Origin: a virus
DNA: 33,685 nt
Direction: 5' to 3' (one strand)
Virus record (IMG/VR): IMGVR_UViG_3300047548_001635
Coordinates: 1-33,685 of that record
This document shows, piece after piece, positions 6,618 to 15,165 of this stretch. The notes beneath the pieces are model-generated. The model was not told the origin of the DNA and searched no databases. It saw only the letters and a list, made by a program, of their open reading frames with translations. Position 1 is the stretch's first letter; every line of letters begins with the position of its first letter. Position numbers and translations under genes: made by a program.

Positions 6618-7445
6618 ATGATTCTTACTTATCCAACCGTATCTACAGCATATACCGTGCAGCGTTGGGGTAATGTGAATTACAGCATGTACCCAGGCGG
6701 CAGGCATATGGGCATTGACATTGGCGGTCCGATGGTGGGTGCGCCAATTTATGCTGTTTGTGATGGGGTTGTGAAGGAAGTGAACCTGGTTGGAGCGCAT
6801 GGCTATGGACGGCATGTGATCATTCAGCACGATGGCTTTGTGACCCTATACGCGCATCTGCATAAGGTCTTTGTGATGGCAGGAGAAGAACTGCGATCGG
6901 GCGAGAAGATCGGCGAGATGGGCGGGGACCCGAAGGATAACGATCCCATTGACGGCGCTTCAACGGGAACGCATTTGCACTTTGAAGTGATTCTGCCTTC
7001 GAAGCCGGAAGGCGATTCGGTGAAGACGTTCGCCGGATGGACGGTGGATCCATTCCCATATCTTTTGAAGCGTTATTCCCCTGCCCCGATCAACATTGGT
7101 AAGGTTTTGCCTACCGATGGCTTGCGCGTGAGATCGGCTCCCAATGTAACTGCCCAAAAACTGGAAGGCTTGGTCTACAAGGATGAACTTCCGGTAATGG
7201 AGTTGAAGATCGTTGGGAATGATACCTGGGCACGGTTGATGTCGCTGAGAGAAGAGTGGGTAGCTGTGATCCATAACGGTCGCAAATATATGGACTTGCT
7301 TCCGTTGCCAGCTCCAACACCAAATCAAGAGCCTGTTCCTGAGGTTCCCATTGAAATCCCTGTACCTAAAAACTCAAAAGCACGCCTAGTCATTTCCATC
7401 GAGGATGGTAAGGCAAGCATCGAGAGTTATGAGGAAATGAAATGA
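6618..7445 (+). CDS. M23 family endopeptidase with SH3 domain (endolysin candidate)
   Basis: 275 residues. Residues 20-125 are an M23/LytM zinc endopeptidase: H30-x3-D34 (RHMGIDIGG), YAHL at 78-81 and H119-L-H121 (THLHFEV) supply the metal and catalytic residues. Such enzymes cut peptide cross-links in peptidoglycan. A bacterial SH3-like domain follows at about 160-230 (LRVRSAPN, WARLMS, EEWVAV), then a Pro/Glu-rich linker. There is no signal peptide, so release would depend on a holin, fitting the two membrane genes upstream. It overlaps the next gene by 4 bases. Role as endolysin is inferred from context; a virion-associated hydrolase is the alternative. Confidence 0.85.
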   Translation: MILTYPTVSTAYTVQRWGNVNYSMYPGGRHMGIDIGGPMVGAPIYAVCDGVVKEVNLVGAHGYGRHVIIQHDGFVTLYAHLHKVFVMAGEELRSGEKIGEMGGDPKDNDPIDGASTGTHLHFEVILPSKPEGDSVKTFAGWTVDPFPYLLKRYSPAPINIGKVLPTDGLRVRSAPNVTAQKLEGLVYKDELPVMELKIVGNDTWARLMSLREEWVAVIHNGRKYMDLLPLPAPTPNQEPVPEVPIEIPVPKNSKARLVISIEDGKASIESYEEMK

Positions 7446-8152
7446 ATTCAACACCTCCGAGTCAACTGAAATTTGAATGGGACCTTCCAGAGGATGAGTC
7501 CTCTTCGGCTTTAAGTGCGGAGGAGATTCGATTCCGAAAAGACCTGGCTGAGGCATTTATTCGCAACCCAGATCATTGGGAGAAGGATGCACATGGGAAA
7601 CCAGTCAAGCCCTATTGGCTGGATCATGCCATTACGCTGCACGAAGGCAAGATGCGGTTCCCATTCCGCGCGGCTGTGCTGGCAGCATGGCTGGCAACCC
7701 CTAAAAAATACCGCGTACCCAAAACACAAGATGAGCTTGCAGATCTACTCGGTTTGAGCAGTGATCGTCAGTTCACGATCTGGATGGCGCGAAATCCGCA
7801 GATCCGTGCTGTGGCGCACACCGTATGGAAGGAACGTGCTCTTGATCGTGTGAATGACAGCATGGAAGCCATGTTTGAAGTTGCTGCACGCGATGATTAT
7901 AAAAGCAAGGGCGACCGAGAATTGCACTTCAAAGTCGCTGAGATTCTTTCGGACAAGTTGGTTTTGGATACACAGGGCAAGGTTGATTTAAACAAATTGA
8001 CCTTCGAAGAGAAGCTGCGCCTGGCTGGATTGGATAATCCTGAGGCGCTGATCAAAATTCGTGAGGAACTTGCGAATCGCCGTGCTGAGATGGAACGGCT
8101 CTCGGCTGAAGAAGAGGAAAGCGATGACGACGTTACCAGCAGCGACACTTAA
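7442..8152 (+). CDS. Terminase small subunit-like HTH protein
   Basis: 236 residues. The central region (about 70-130) carries P-KTQDELADLLGLSSDR and WMARNP, a helix-turn-helix of the phBC6A51/small terminase type. The C-terminal part is helical and acidic (EEEESDDD). It sits immediately before and overlaps the large terminase by 29 bases, the usual place for the DNA-recognition subunit. It starts by ATGA overlap with the endopeptidase. A related protein is encoded at 1935-2435. Confidence 0.78.
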   Translation: MNSTPPSQLKFEWDLPEDESSSALSAEEIRFRKDLAEAFIRNPDHWEKDAHGKPVKPYWLDHAITLHEGKMRFPFRAAVLAAWLATPKKYRVPKTQDELADLLGLSSDRQFTIWMARNPQIRAVAHTVWKERALDRVNDSMEAMFEVAARDDYKSKGDRELHFKVAEILSDKLVLDTQGKVDLNKLTFEEKLRLAGLDNPEALIKIREELANRRAEMERLSAEEEESDDDVTSSDT

Positions 8153-9689
8153 TGTCAGCCGCGAGGAAGCCCTGGCAGATGTCATGCGCATTTCTTTAGC
8201 GCGTGATGATCTGGCGCTTTTCTCCGAATATATGAGCACGGATGCAGATGGGCTTGCCTGGTACACGGCATACAAGATGCACCAGTTGATTGCCTATGAG
8301 CTTGAGCAGGTGTTGCTTTACCTCATGACGGACGGCAAAAAGGGCACGCAGTTTTTGCTGATCCTTACGCCTCCCCAACATGGAAAAAGTGTGTTGGTCA
8401 GTCGATTTTTTCCTGCCTTTGCATTGGGGAAACTTCCAGACCTGCGCATTCTGGAAGTTTCGTATGGAGCAGACCTAGCAAGCGAGAACAGCCGGAATGT
8501 CAGAAATATGATCCTTTCTGATCAATACAGGGCTGTGTTTGGTGAATACTCTCCGAGCGAGGAACCAGTTGTCTTAGCTTCGGATAGCAAGGGTGCAGCT
8601 TCGTGGGACTTGGCGGCTCCGCATCGAGGCGGGATGATCGCCACCGGCGTAGGTGGTGCCGTGCCAGGACGTGCAAAAGGTCTTGGGCTTTTTGATGATC
8701 CAATCAAGGGCGAGAAAGAGGCGCAGAGTCAACAGATACGCGATGATGCCTGGGATTTCTATGTCGCTTCGTTTCGCCCGCGTATGCTTGCCGGTGTGAT
8801 GGTCATGACTCACTGGCACCCAGATGACCCAGCTGGGCGTGTGATCAAGGATATGGTCACTAAGCCAGATGGCGACAAGTGGAAGATCTTGATGCTGCCG
8901 GGCATTGTGGAAGACGGTATGTTTTCCGCAAACAAGGAAGAGCAGCGTCAAAAAATGGCTGAAGGTGTGTATCTGCCTTTGCGCGACCCGCTGGGGCGGG
9001 CTGTGGGTGAAGTGGTTTGCCCTGAGTTGTTATCCAAAACCGAAATGTTGAAGATCCGCACGACACAAGGCGATCGGCATTTTTCTGCGCTGTATCAGCA
9101 GACCCCATATACCAAGGAAGGTCAACGATACAAGCGCGAATGGTTCAAAAAGATCGTCACTCAAATTCCTGACGGCGTGACGATCAAATATATCGTTCGT
9201 TACTGGGATAAGGCGAACTCTATCGACGGAGATTATTCTGCCGGTGTGTTGATGGCGTATTGCTCGGATGGATATTTTTATATTATCGATGTGACGCGCA
9301 AACAAGGGACTTCGCGCACGCGCAGTCAGACGATGAAAGGCTGCGCTGAGCGTGATCGAGATCACTATGGCAGGTTAGAGACCTGGCACCAACAGGACCC
9401 CGGCAGCGCTGGCAAAGACAGCGCGGAAGCGACCAACCTGGTGCTGGTTGGGCATCCTGCAAAGTATGAGATCGTATCTGGCGATAAAGAAACAAGAAGT
9501 GAACCACTTGAGGACGCCTTCGAAGGCGGGATGGTTTATCTGCTCAAGGGTGCGTGGAATGATCCATTCATCGATGAGTGTGTGGCGTTTCCCCGCGGTA
9601 AATATGATGACCAGGTGGATGCTGCCAGCAGCGCATACAACAAACTACTTGAAAAGATCGGCAACAAGCGAAAGAGCAGGGTTGCATGA
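8124..9689 (+). CDS. Terminase large subunit
   Basis: 521 residues, normal for the family. ATPase: Walker A variant TPPQHGKS at 82-89, Walker B GLGLFDDP at 186-193, and a coupling-type MTHWH at 228-232. The C-terminal nuclease fold has acidic residues at D362 (RYWDKA), D425 (QQDPG) and D495/D496/D499 (KYDDQVDA). It drives ATP-dependent packaging and cuts concatemers at the portal. Start at 8124 is supported by GAGG about 8 bases upstream; an earlier in-frame ATG would lie deep in the small-subunit gene. It overlaps the portal gene by 4 bases. Confidence 0.93.
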   Translation: MTTLPAATLNVSREEALADVMRISLARDDLALFSEYMSTDADGLAWYTAYKMHQLIAYELEQVLLYLMTDGKKGTQFLLILTPPQHGKSVLVSRFFPAFALGKLPDLRILEVSYGADLASENSRNVRNMILSDQYRAVFGEYSPSEEPVVLASDSKGAASWDLAAPHRGGMIATGVGGAVPGRAKGLGLFDDPIKGEKEAQSQQIRDDAWDFYVASFRPRMLAGVMVMTHWHPDDPAGRVIKDMVTKPDGDKWKILMLPGIVEDGMFSANKEEQRQKMAEGVYLPLRDPLGRAVGEVVCPELLSKTEMLKIRTTQGDRHFSALYQQTPYTKEGQRYKREWFKKIVTQIPDGVTIKYIVRYWDKANSIDGDYSAGVLMAYCSDGYFYIIDVTRKQGTSRTRSQTMKGCAERDRDHYGRLETWHQQDPGSAGKDSAEATNLVLVGHPAKYEIVSGDKETRSEPLEDAFEGGMVYLLKGAWNDPFIDECVAFPRGKYDDQVDAASSAYNKLLEKIGNKRKSRVA

Positions 9690-11734
9690 ATTGGTTTACG
9701 AACTTATTCCGCAAGGCAGCGGCTAAATTATTTTCCTTTTTGCCTGAGTTTGCACGCTATGCATTCTCTCAATTCACCATGCGACAGCTGGTCACTGAGG
9801 GATATAAGAAGAACTCGGCTGTCAGCGCCTGCGCAACAACGCTGCAGCTCACCTTTCCGGAACCTCCCTTGCTTGCTGGGTATGAAGAAGAAGGAAGGTT
9901 CATTCCTGACTTCTCGCATCCGGTGACTACATTACTGCGCCAACCCAACCCTGATATGGGAATGGTTGAGTTTTTGCAATTCGCCATCACCTTCAACTCC
10001 ATTGGCGGTAATTTCTACGGGTGGAAGCAACGCTCGCGAAGTGGCAGGGTCGTTGCGATTTGGGCGTTTAGTGATCTGCAAATCTCCCCCATTGCCGGGC
10101 GTACTACAGAAGAAGGTCTGGTGCGCTATTACGAATATGACTCTGGCGATGGAAACAAGATCCCGATTCCGAAGGAAGACATTATCCATTGGAAGTGGAT
10201 GATCGATCCTGAGTATCCATTCAAAGGCATTGGTGCGATTGCGCTCAGCGCACGTGAGGTGGATCGTGACAATGAGGCGTCTGCTTATATCTTCTCTTTG
10301 CTGAAGAACAATGCCGTACCGCCATTGGTCGTAAACCTGGAAGAGGACGACGACTCCACCCAGGAAGAGATCGATGCGATGGGTCTCAAGTGGATACAGA
10401 AACATTCCAAGGGACAACCTGCTTTTATCTCTGCAGGCATGAAGGTCACGCAGCTTGGATATGACCTGAACAAACTTGCCGGTGAAAGCCTGGCTGATGT
10501 GCCAGAGACAAGGATCGCTGCCAATTTCCATGTTCCACCATCTGTAGCTGGTCTCAACGTTGGCGTGAAACGATCCGATTATGGCGATACAGCTGCGCGT
10601 AAGGCGTTCACCGAACAAACCCTGATGGCGTTGTGGAGATCCTTCGCTTCAGAAATGTACAACGGGCTGAAGGATGAATTCCCGACCGGCAATAACTTCA
10701 CGCTGCAGTTTGATGTATCTCGCGTTGGCGCATTGCAAGAGTTGAAAAAGGATCAGCGACAGAGCGTGAATGAATTGTGGAAGAGCGGCATGGTGACACG
10801 CGCTGAAGCCAAACAGGAACTTGGCATCAAACCACTGCCAGGCGATGATGTGTATTACGTCAGCCTTGCCACGGAGTTTGTTCCGGCGAAAGGCAGCGGT
10901 TCTGTGGTGCGCGTTGATAACAATACTCCAAAGGCTTTAGGTAGCGGCTTTGAGATGAAAGCAAAGCGGCAATCACTTTCCGATGCTATGTTGACCATCC
11001 GTAAAAAAACAGCCAAGAGAATGGAAGCGGCTCTTGAAAAATACTTCGATGACCTGGCTGATCGAGTTGTGGAAAGAGCCAGCAAATCAGCGGTGAGTGA
11101 ATCGTTATCCGTAAAAGCAAAACTGCCAAATGCAGACGATCTGTTGAGTGCATCGGATGACGCTGAATTGGAGAAGCTGATCAAGCGGTTCTATGTGCAG
11201 GTGATTGAGTTGTCCTGGGATTCGTGGAATGTGACCCTTGGCATCGAAAAGGCTTTCGATTTGACGGACCCTGCCGTGACACGCGCCCTGGAAATGGCTG
11301 GTGATCATGTTGGTGATATTCAGGACACAACCAAGGACGCGCTGCGAGATCTGCTGAAGCAAGCCAATGAGAATGGCTGGAGCATCGATCATATCGTGCG
11401 CGGCGTGGATGGACAACCTGGTCTGAGGGATATTGTCGAAGAAACCTACAAGAACCGCGCTCGAGCTGTTGCGATCTCAGAGATAGGACAAGCGCAAAAT
11501 GTGGCTGCGTCTGAACGTTATCGTAACGCCAGTGTAACAAAAGTTGAAATTTTAGATGCACAAAAAGGTGACAGTGCGCCTGCCTGTGTATTAGCAAATG
11601 GTCAGATCTGGACCTTGGATCTGTTTGAGAAAAATCTTTTGCAACACCCAAATTGCTCACGATGTCCGATTCCATATTTTGGTGACGATGAGCCGGTGAC
11701 CAGTTGGGCTTATGGATTTGGAGAGCGAGGATAG
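9686..11734 (+). CDS. Portal protein fused to Mu gpF-like head morphogenesis domain
   Basis: 682 residues, longer than usual portals (about 400-500). Residues 1 to about 400 match HK97-type portal proteins: HPVTTLLRQPNP, GNFYGWKQR, EDIIHWKW, PFKGIGAI, and AANFHVPPSVAG. The rest is helical and ends in a Mu gpF / SPP1 gp7-like domain from residue 591 (RARAVAISEIGQAQN, ANGQIW, HPNCSRCPIPYF). The fused domain would place the minor head protein at the portal vertex. One open frame, no sign of frameshift. It overlaps terL by 4 bases and is followed by an ATG immediately after its stop. Confidence 0.87.
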   Translation: MNWFTNLFRKAAAKLFSFLPEFARYAFSQFTMRQLVTEGYKKNSAVSACATTLQLTFPEPPLLAGYEEEGRFIPDFSHPVTTLLRQPNPDMGMVEFLQFAITFNSIGGNFYGWKQRSRSGRVVAIWAFSDLQISPIAGRTTEEGLVRYYEYDSGDGNKIPIPKEDIIHWKWMIDPEYPFKGIGAIALSAREVDRDNEASAYIFSLLKNNAVPPLVVNLEEDDDSTQEEIDAMGLKWIQKHSKGQPAFISAGMKVTQLGYDLNKLAGESLADVPETRIAANFHVPPSVAGLNVGVKRSDYGDTAARKAFTEQTLMALWRSFASEMYNGLKDEFPTGNNFTLQFDVSRVGALQELKKDQRQSVNELWKSGMVTRAEAKQELGIKPLPGDDVYYVSLATEFVPAKGSGSVVRVDNNTPKALGSGFEMKAKRQSLSDAMLTIRKKTAKRMEAALEKYFDDLADRVVERASKSAVSESLSVKAKLPNADDLLSASDDAELEKLIKRFYVQVIELSWDSWNVTLGIEKAFDLTDPAVTRALEMAGDHVGDIQDTTKDALRDLLKQANENGWSIDHIVRGVDGQPGLRDIVEETYKNRARAVAISEIGQAQNVAASERYRNASVTKVEILDAQKGDSAPACVLANGQIWTLDLFEKNLLQHPNCSRCPIPYFGDDEPVTSWAYGFGERG

Positions 11735-12028
11735 ATGCAAGGTCGAAGAGTTTACCCACCTGAACCAACGGAAGAATTTCCTCATCCATTACCCCTTGAT
11801 ACCCAGCAAGGTGATTATTGGTTTCAGCCTGATCTTAGTAGATGGATGTGCTTTGCTCCAATGTTGAATAGGCGTGGTGGTTTTGCATTGGGAGATCTAA
11901 GCAAGCACTCTGTGACTGAACATGAAGATGGAACGATTACTGTTTCGCCATCGATTCTGATTACCTGCGGTCAAGATGGAGAACAATGGCATGGATATTT
12001 GGAGCGCGGCATTTGGCGCGAAGTTTAG
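11735..12028 (+). CDS. Hypothetical phage protein
   Basis: 97 residues. The N-terminus is proline-rich (VYPPEPTEEFPHPLPLD); the remainder is beta-rich with many Trp (DYWFQPDLSRWMCF, EQWHGYLERGIW). GDGTITVSPSI-type phrasing, here EDGTITVSPSILI, recalls small phage proteins whose fold is unknown. It starts right at the portal stop with GAGG about 7 bases before. No function is proposed; co-expression with head genes is the only hint. Confidence 0.65.
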   Translation: MQGRRVYPPEPTEEFPHPLPLDTQQGDYWFQPDLSRWMCFAPMLNRRGGFALGDLSKHSVTEHEDGTITVSPSILITCGQDGEQWHGYLERGIWREV

Positions 12029-12048
12029 CAGTTAGGAAACGAGGATAA

Positions 12049-12306
12049 ATGAAACCTTCAAAATTTGATGAATCCAATGCCGTGCTGGCGCGACCGGAAG
12101 GCATGAGTGAAGAGGAATGCGGCGACCTGCCTGTATATCATGATCCTCAATGCAATATTTCATGCTGGAAATTGACATGGCGCGAACGGTTTTCAGCTCT
12201 GTTCTTTGGCACAGTCTGGCTTTGGGTTTATGGAGCAGGTCATCCTCCCGTAGCCCTCGAAGCTAGAAAAACGATTTTCAAGAAGGTACACCATCACCAT
12301 GAATAA
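12049..12306 (+). CDS. Small conserved phage protein (CWK-WRER-F type)
   Basis: 85 residues. The segment CWKLTWRERFSALFFGTVWLW, followed by GHPPVAL, matches a recurrent small phage/bacterial protein of unknown role in which a Cys-Trp-Lys-x-Thr/Ser-Trp-Arg-Glu-Arg motif precedes a hydrophobic stretch (about 52-64) and a G-x-x-x-PPVAL end. The C-terminus is unusually rich in histidine (HHHHE). GAGG lies 5 bases before the ATG. It overlaps the next gene by 8 bases. Confidence 0.7.
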   Translation: MKPSKFDESNAVLARPEGMSEEECGDLPVYHDPQCNISCWKLTWRERFSALFFGTVWLWVYGAGHPPVALEARKTIFKKVHHHHE

Positions 12307-12550
12307 CATGATCCGACCCATGCCACATATCGAGCAAAAGCCTCTGAGCATCGAACGCGAATATACGCAAGAGGGAAATGAAATCATTGTGATCGAAGGT
12401 GTGCGTTATGACGCGGATTACTTTCGGGCTTTTGCGCATCCTGAAACTGACGTGCTGTATCAGGTCATGCGTGATGGTGAAGGCGTTGTGAAATTGACGG
12501 TCATTCAAACGCTCGATGAAGCGCGAAAATTTTTTGAGCAAACTGCTTAA
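12299..12550 (+). CDS. Hypothetical phage protein
   Basis: 83 residues, mixed alpha/beta, with no recognised domain. The core reads GNEIIVIEGVRYDADYFRAF, then repeated charged strands and a C-terminal helix (TLDEARKFFEQT). It begins within the last codons of the preceding gene. AAGAAGG lies about 12 bases upstream, which is somewhat far. It ends 10 bases before the prohead protease. Confidence 0.6.
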   Translation: MNNMIRPMPHIEQKPLSIEREYTQEGNEIIVIEGVRYDADYFRAFAHPETDVLYQVMRDGEGVVKLTVIQTLDEARKFFEQTA

Positions 12551-12560
12551 GGAGCTGCAC

Positions 12561-13322
12561 ATGGAAAACGATATCGAATACAAATCCGCTGTGGTGGAGT
12601 TCAAAGCCACTGGCAATGAAGGCGAGTACGAAGGTCATTTTTCCATTTTTGGAAATGTGGATGACGGCAGGGATATTGCCCACCCTGGCATGTTCCAGAA
12701 GACGATTGCTGAACGTGGCAAGCGCGTGAAGGTCTTTTACGCGCATGACTGGAGCAAGCTGATCGGTCCGCCGCCTTCGACGCTGAAGGAAGACTCGCTG
12801 GGTCTTTTTGCTGGCGGTCGCCTGACCCTTGATTCGTTCTGGGGCAAGGAAGCCTGGGTGTTGATGAAGGATGGGGCGCTCACTGAAGGATCGTTCGGGT
12901 ATGAGGCGGTCAAGTTCGACTTTGAAAACCTCAACACCGGAATGACGGTCCGCAATCTGCGTGAGGTCAAGCTATTCGAGATCTCGCCGGTGCCACTGGG
13001 TATGAATGCGTTGACGGAGATCCGCGCTGTGAAGGCAGCGTTGATGAAAAGCACGAGTCAACCAACGGAAGCTACAGACGAAGCGATGATCAAGACGTAC
13101 CTTGAAAAATGGGGTGCGCTTGTTACCGAAATGAAAGAGGGGCGAGTCCTCAGCTCTGCCAGCAAGGAGAAGGTTGTGAATGCCATCTCCGCGATGGAAG
13201 GAGCGATGGAGGCATTGAATCATCTGCTTACAGCCGCAGAGCCGCAGAAGAACCTGCACTCCGCACTGTTGACAAAACGCCTGCGAGCGGCAGAGTTACA
13301 GCTCGCAAATATTGCCAATTAG
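12561..13322 (+). CDS. HK97-family prohead protease
   Basis: 253 residues. It is a U35/HK97-type serine protease that removes the scaffold part of the capsid protein during head maturation. Visible: GHFSIFGNVDDGRDIAHPGMF near 25-45, catalytic His at H62 (FYAHDW), Ser at S111 (LTEGSFGYEA), and the L-x-EISPVPLGMN strand typical of the family. AAGGAG is 8 bases before the ATG at 12561; an in-frame ATG 45 bases earlier lies in the previous gene. The C-terminal third is helical and may act as scaffold. It is followed by the capsid gene. Confidence 0.9.
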   Translation: MENDIEYKSAVVEFKATGNEGEYEGHFSIFGNVDDGRDIAHPGMFQKTIAERGKRVKVFYAHDWSKLIGPPPSTLKEDSLGLFAGGRLTLDSFWGKEAWVLMKDGALTEGSFGYEAVKFDFENLNTGMTVRNLREVKLFEISPVPLGMNALTEIRAVKAALMKSTSQPTEATDEAMIKTYLEKWGALVTEMKEGRVLSSASKEKVVNAISAMEGAMEALNHLLTAAEPQKNLHSALLTKRLRAAELQLANIAN

Positions 13323-13337
13323 TACAAGGAGAAAATC

Positions 13338-14624
13338 ATGAAAATCAAAATCAAACGGCTGTATGACGAAGCCAACCAACTGCACATCCGCGCCAAGGCG
13401 ATCCTTGATGAATTCAAGGAAAAGGACATGCCAGGCGACAAGGCAAAAGAGGTCGATGACCTGCTTGACCAGGTCGAAGCCAAGACCGCTGAAGCCAAAC
13501 GTCTGGAACGTGCTGCTGGTATGGATGACACATTCAACCAGCCCAATACCCAGTTGCCTCTCGGTGGCGGCACTGAAGGCAAGAGCGGTGGAATCTCTGC
13601 GGAGACCAAGAGCCTGCTGCGCAAGGAAGGTTTCAAGTCCGATGTCATCGATGAGCGTTTCTTCGATGATGCCGAAGCGAAGCGTCATATTGCCAGCCTC
13701 CAGTATTTCAAGGGCGGTCTGGATGGTGTCGATCGCAAAGATCTGCAAACCAGCCCTGCCTCATCCGGTGGGTATCTGGTGACTGATACGCAGCGCTCTG
13801 AATTGTTGGAGAAGGCTGCGCCGGTTTCCGCGATGCGCCGCATTGCCCGCATCCTACCGTCGATCCCTGGCGGCTCCTCGATCACTCCGACCGAAGAGAA
13901 TGAACTCACCGATGCTGAGTGGACGACCGAAGTCAAGACTGGCTCGAAGGATGAGATCAAGCCTTTCGGTGGTCGCGTCCTCAGCCCCAAGCCGCTCGCG
14001 AAGCGCATCCTCATCAGCGATACCGAGCTTCGCGCCGGACGCCTGATCGACATCGAAGGCTGGATCAACACCCGCATGGGTCGCCGCTTTGGTGTGCCGC
14101 AAGAAAATGCTTTCATCAATGGGAAGGGCGTGAATAGTCCGATGGGGTTGCTCTCGTGGACTAGCATTCCGAAGTACACCACTGCCGTATCGAATGTGTT
14201 GGCAGCGGATGACATCGTCAACTGGGCGTACAGCCTGCCCGCGGCGTATGCAGCAACCGCACGCATCCTCACCAACCGCGCGTTCCTTCGCAAGGTGCGC
14301 TTGCTGAAGGATCAGAACAACCAGTATCTGTGGCAGCCTGGCTTGAGCGCCGGGCACCCGAGCACGATCCTGGACTGGGCGTATGAACTCAGCGACCAAT
14401 ACCCGACCGGTCTCGATGCCAACGATGCCTACAAGGACAACGAATTGATCGCCACGATCGGTGACTTCCAGTATTACTGGATCGTTGATTCCCTCAACCT
14501 GAGCATCAAGCGCCTGGATGAGTTGTATGCCGAAACAAACCAGGTTGGGTTCATCGGTCGCCTGGAAACGGACGGCATGCCCGTGTCCAACGAAGCGTTC
14601 TATCACCTGAAGGTGAAGGCGTAA
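13338..14624 (+). CDS. HK97-fold major capsid protein
   Basis: 428 residues, in the usual range. The first about 60 residues form a charged coiled coil (delta/scaffold domain) expected to be removed by the upstream protease. The shell region shows the family pattern: GGYLVTDTQRSELLEKA, IARILPSIPGGS, KPLAKRILIS, a Gly-rich MGRRFGVPQENAF segment, SAGHPSTILDWAYELSDQYP and a C-terminal IGDFQYYWIVDSL. AAGGAG stands about 9 bases before the ATG. Codon use is more GC-rich and regular than in neighbours, consistent with high expression. Confidence 0.93.
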   Translation: MKIKIKRLYDEANQLHIRAKAILDEFKEKDMPGDKAKEVDDLLDQVEAKTAEAKRLERAAGMDDTFNQPNTQLPLGGGTEGKSGGISAETKSLLRKEGFKSDVIDERFFDDAEAKRHIASLQYFKGGLDGVDRKDLQTSPASSGGYLVTDTQRSELLEKAAPVSAMRRIARILPSIPGGSSITPTEENELTDAEWTTEVKTGSKDEIKPFGGRVLSPKPLAKRILISDTELRAGRLIDIEGWINTRMGRRFGVPQENAFINGKGVNSPMGLLSWTSIPKYTTAVSNVLAADDIVNWAYSLPAAYAATARILTNRAFLRKVRLLKDQNNQYLWQPGLSAGHPSTILDWAYELSDQYPTGLDANDAYKDNELIATIGDFQYYWIVDSLNLSIKRLDELYAETNQVGFIGRLETDGMPVSNEAFYHLKVKA

Positions 14625-14680
14625 CCCAATTCACAATTTTCGATTGACGATTGAAGATTTGTCATCGAAAGGAGAAACCC

Positions 14681-15112
14681 ATGTTATTCAAAAATATGTT
14701 CGAAGACACCAAGTTCGTGCCGCAGGTGATCAAGGCGGCTGATAACGAAACCCTGGTTGGTCAGGGTGTGGATATGGCTGGCTATGAAGGCGTCGCCTTC
14801 TTTGTGCTGGCTTTGAAAGGTGAAGCGTTGAACTTCACCATGAAGGCGCAACAGGATAACGATGCTGCCTGGGGCACTGTGCAGGACCTGAAAGATACGT
14901 CCGTCGCGTTCGCCACTGCCGTTGGCACAGATGGTTCCGCAATGCTCGATATCTATCGCCCGCAAGAACAGTATGTGCGCCCGTCCATCGCCGTGCCAAA
15001 TGGAACAAATCCAGTTCCCGTGGCTGTCATTGCTGTGCTGTATGGTGGTCGGTTCCGCCCTGAAAGTAATGTGGGCGAGCTGCACGTCAGCCCTGACGAA
15101 GGCACTGCGTAA
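14681..15112 (+). CDS. Probable head decoration/structural protein
   Basis: 143 residues, beta-rich. The phrases YEGVAFFVLALKG, KAQQDNDAAW, ILDVYRP-like LDIYRPQEQYVRPSI and IAVLYGGR fit a common small structural protein found right after the capsid gene in HK97-type phages. Start at 14681 is set by GAAAGGAG; an in-frame ATG 30 bases upstream precedes that site. Position between capsid and connector supports a head decoration or stabilisation role, which is an inference. Confidence 0.65.
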   Translation: MLFKNMFEDTKFVPQVIKAADNETLVGQGVDMAGYEGVAFFVLALKGEALNFTMKAQQDNDAAWGTVQDLKDTSVAFATAVGTDGSAMLDIYRPQEQYVRPSIAVPNGTNPVPVAVIAVLYGGRFRPESNVGELHVSPDEGTA

Positions 15113-15116
15113 TTAC

Positions 15117-15153
15117 CCTCACCCCTGGCCCCTCTCCCATTTGGGAGAGGGGG
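15117..15153 (+). repeat. REP-like palindrome overlapping a ribosome site
   Basis: CCCTCACCCC leads into CCCCTCTCCC (15129-15138), loop ATTT, and GGGAGAGGGG (15143-15152), a perfect 10-bp stem. This C-rich/G-rich form is like the REP-type intergenic repeats common in bacterial chromosomes. Its right arm is also the only purine-rich sequence before the connector gene ATG at 15166, so the stem may mask that ribosome site or act as a weak terminator. Confidence 0.65.
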
Positions 15154-15165
15154 ATCGGATGATCT

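Noticed and set aside
9932-10618. 228-codon open frame on the minus strand in the portal gene
   Set aside because: Antisense of a well-supported portal frame; no ribosome site, no recognisable protein.
13854-14606. 250-codon minus-strand frame inside the capsid gene
   Set aside because: Shadow of the GC-regular capsid coding sequence; no family pattern.
14641-14680. Promoter candidate TTGACG before the head decoration gene
   Set aside because: No matching -10 box at the right distance; the gene is well served by read-through from the capsid gene.
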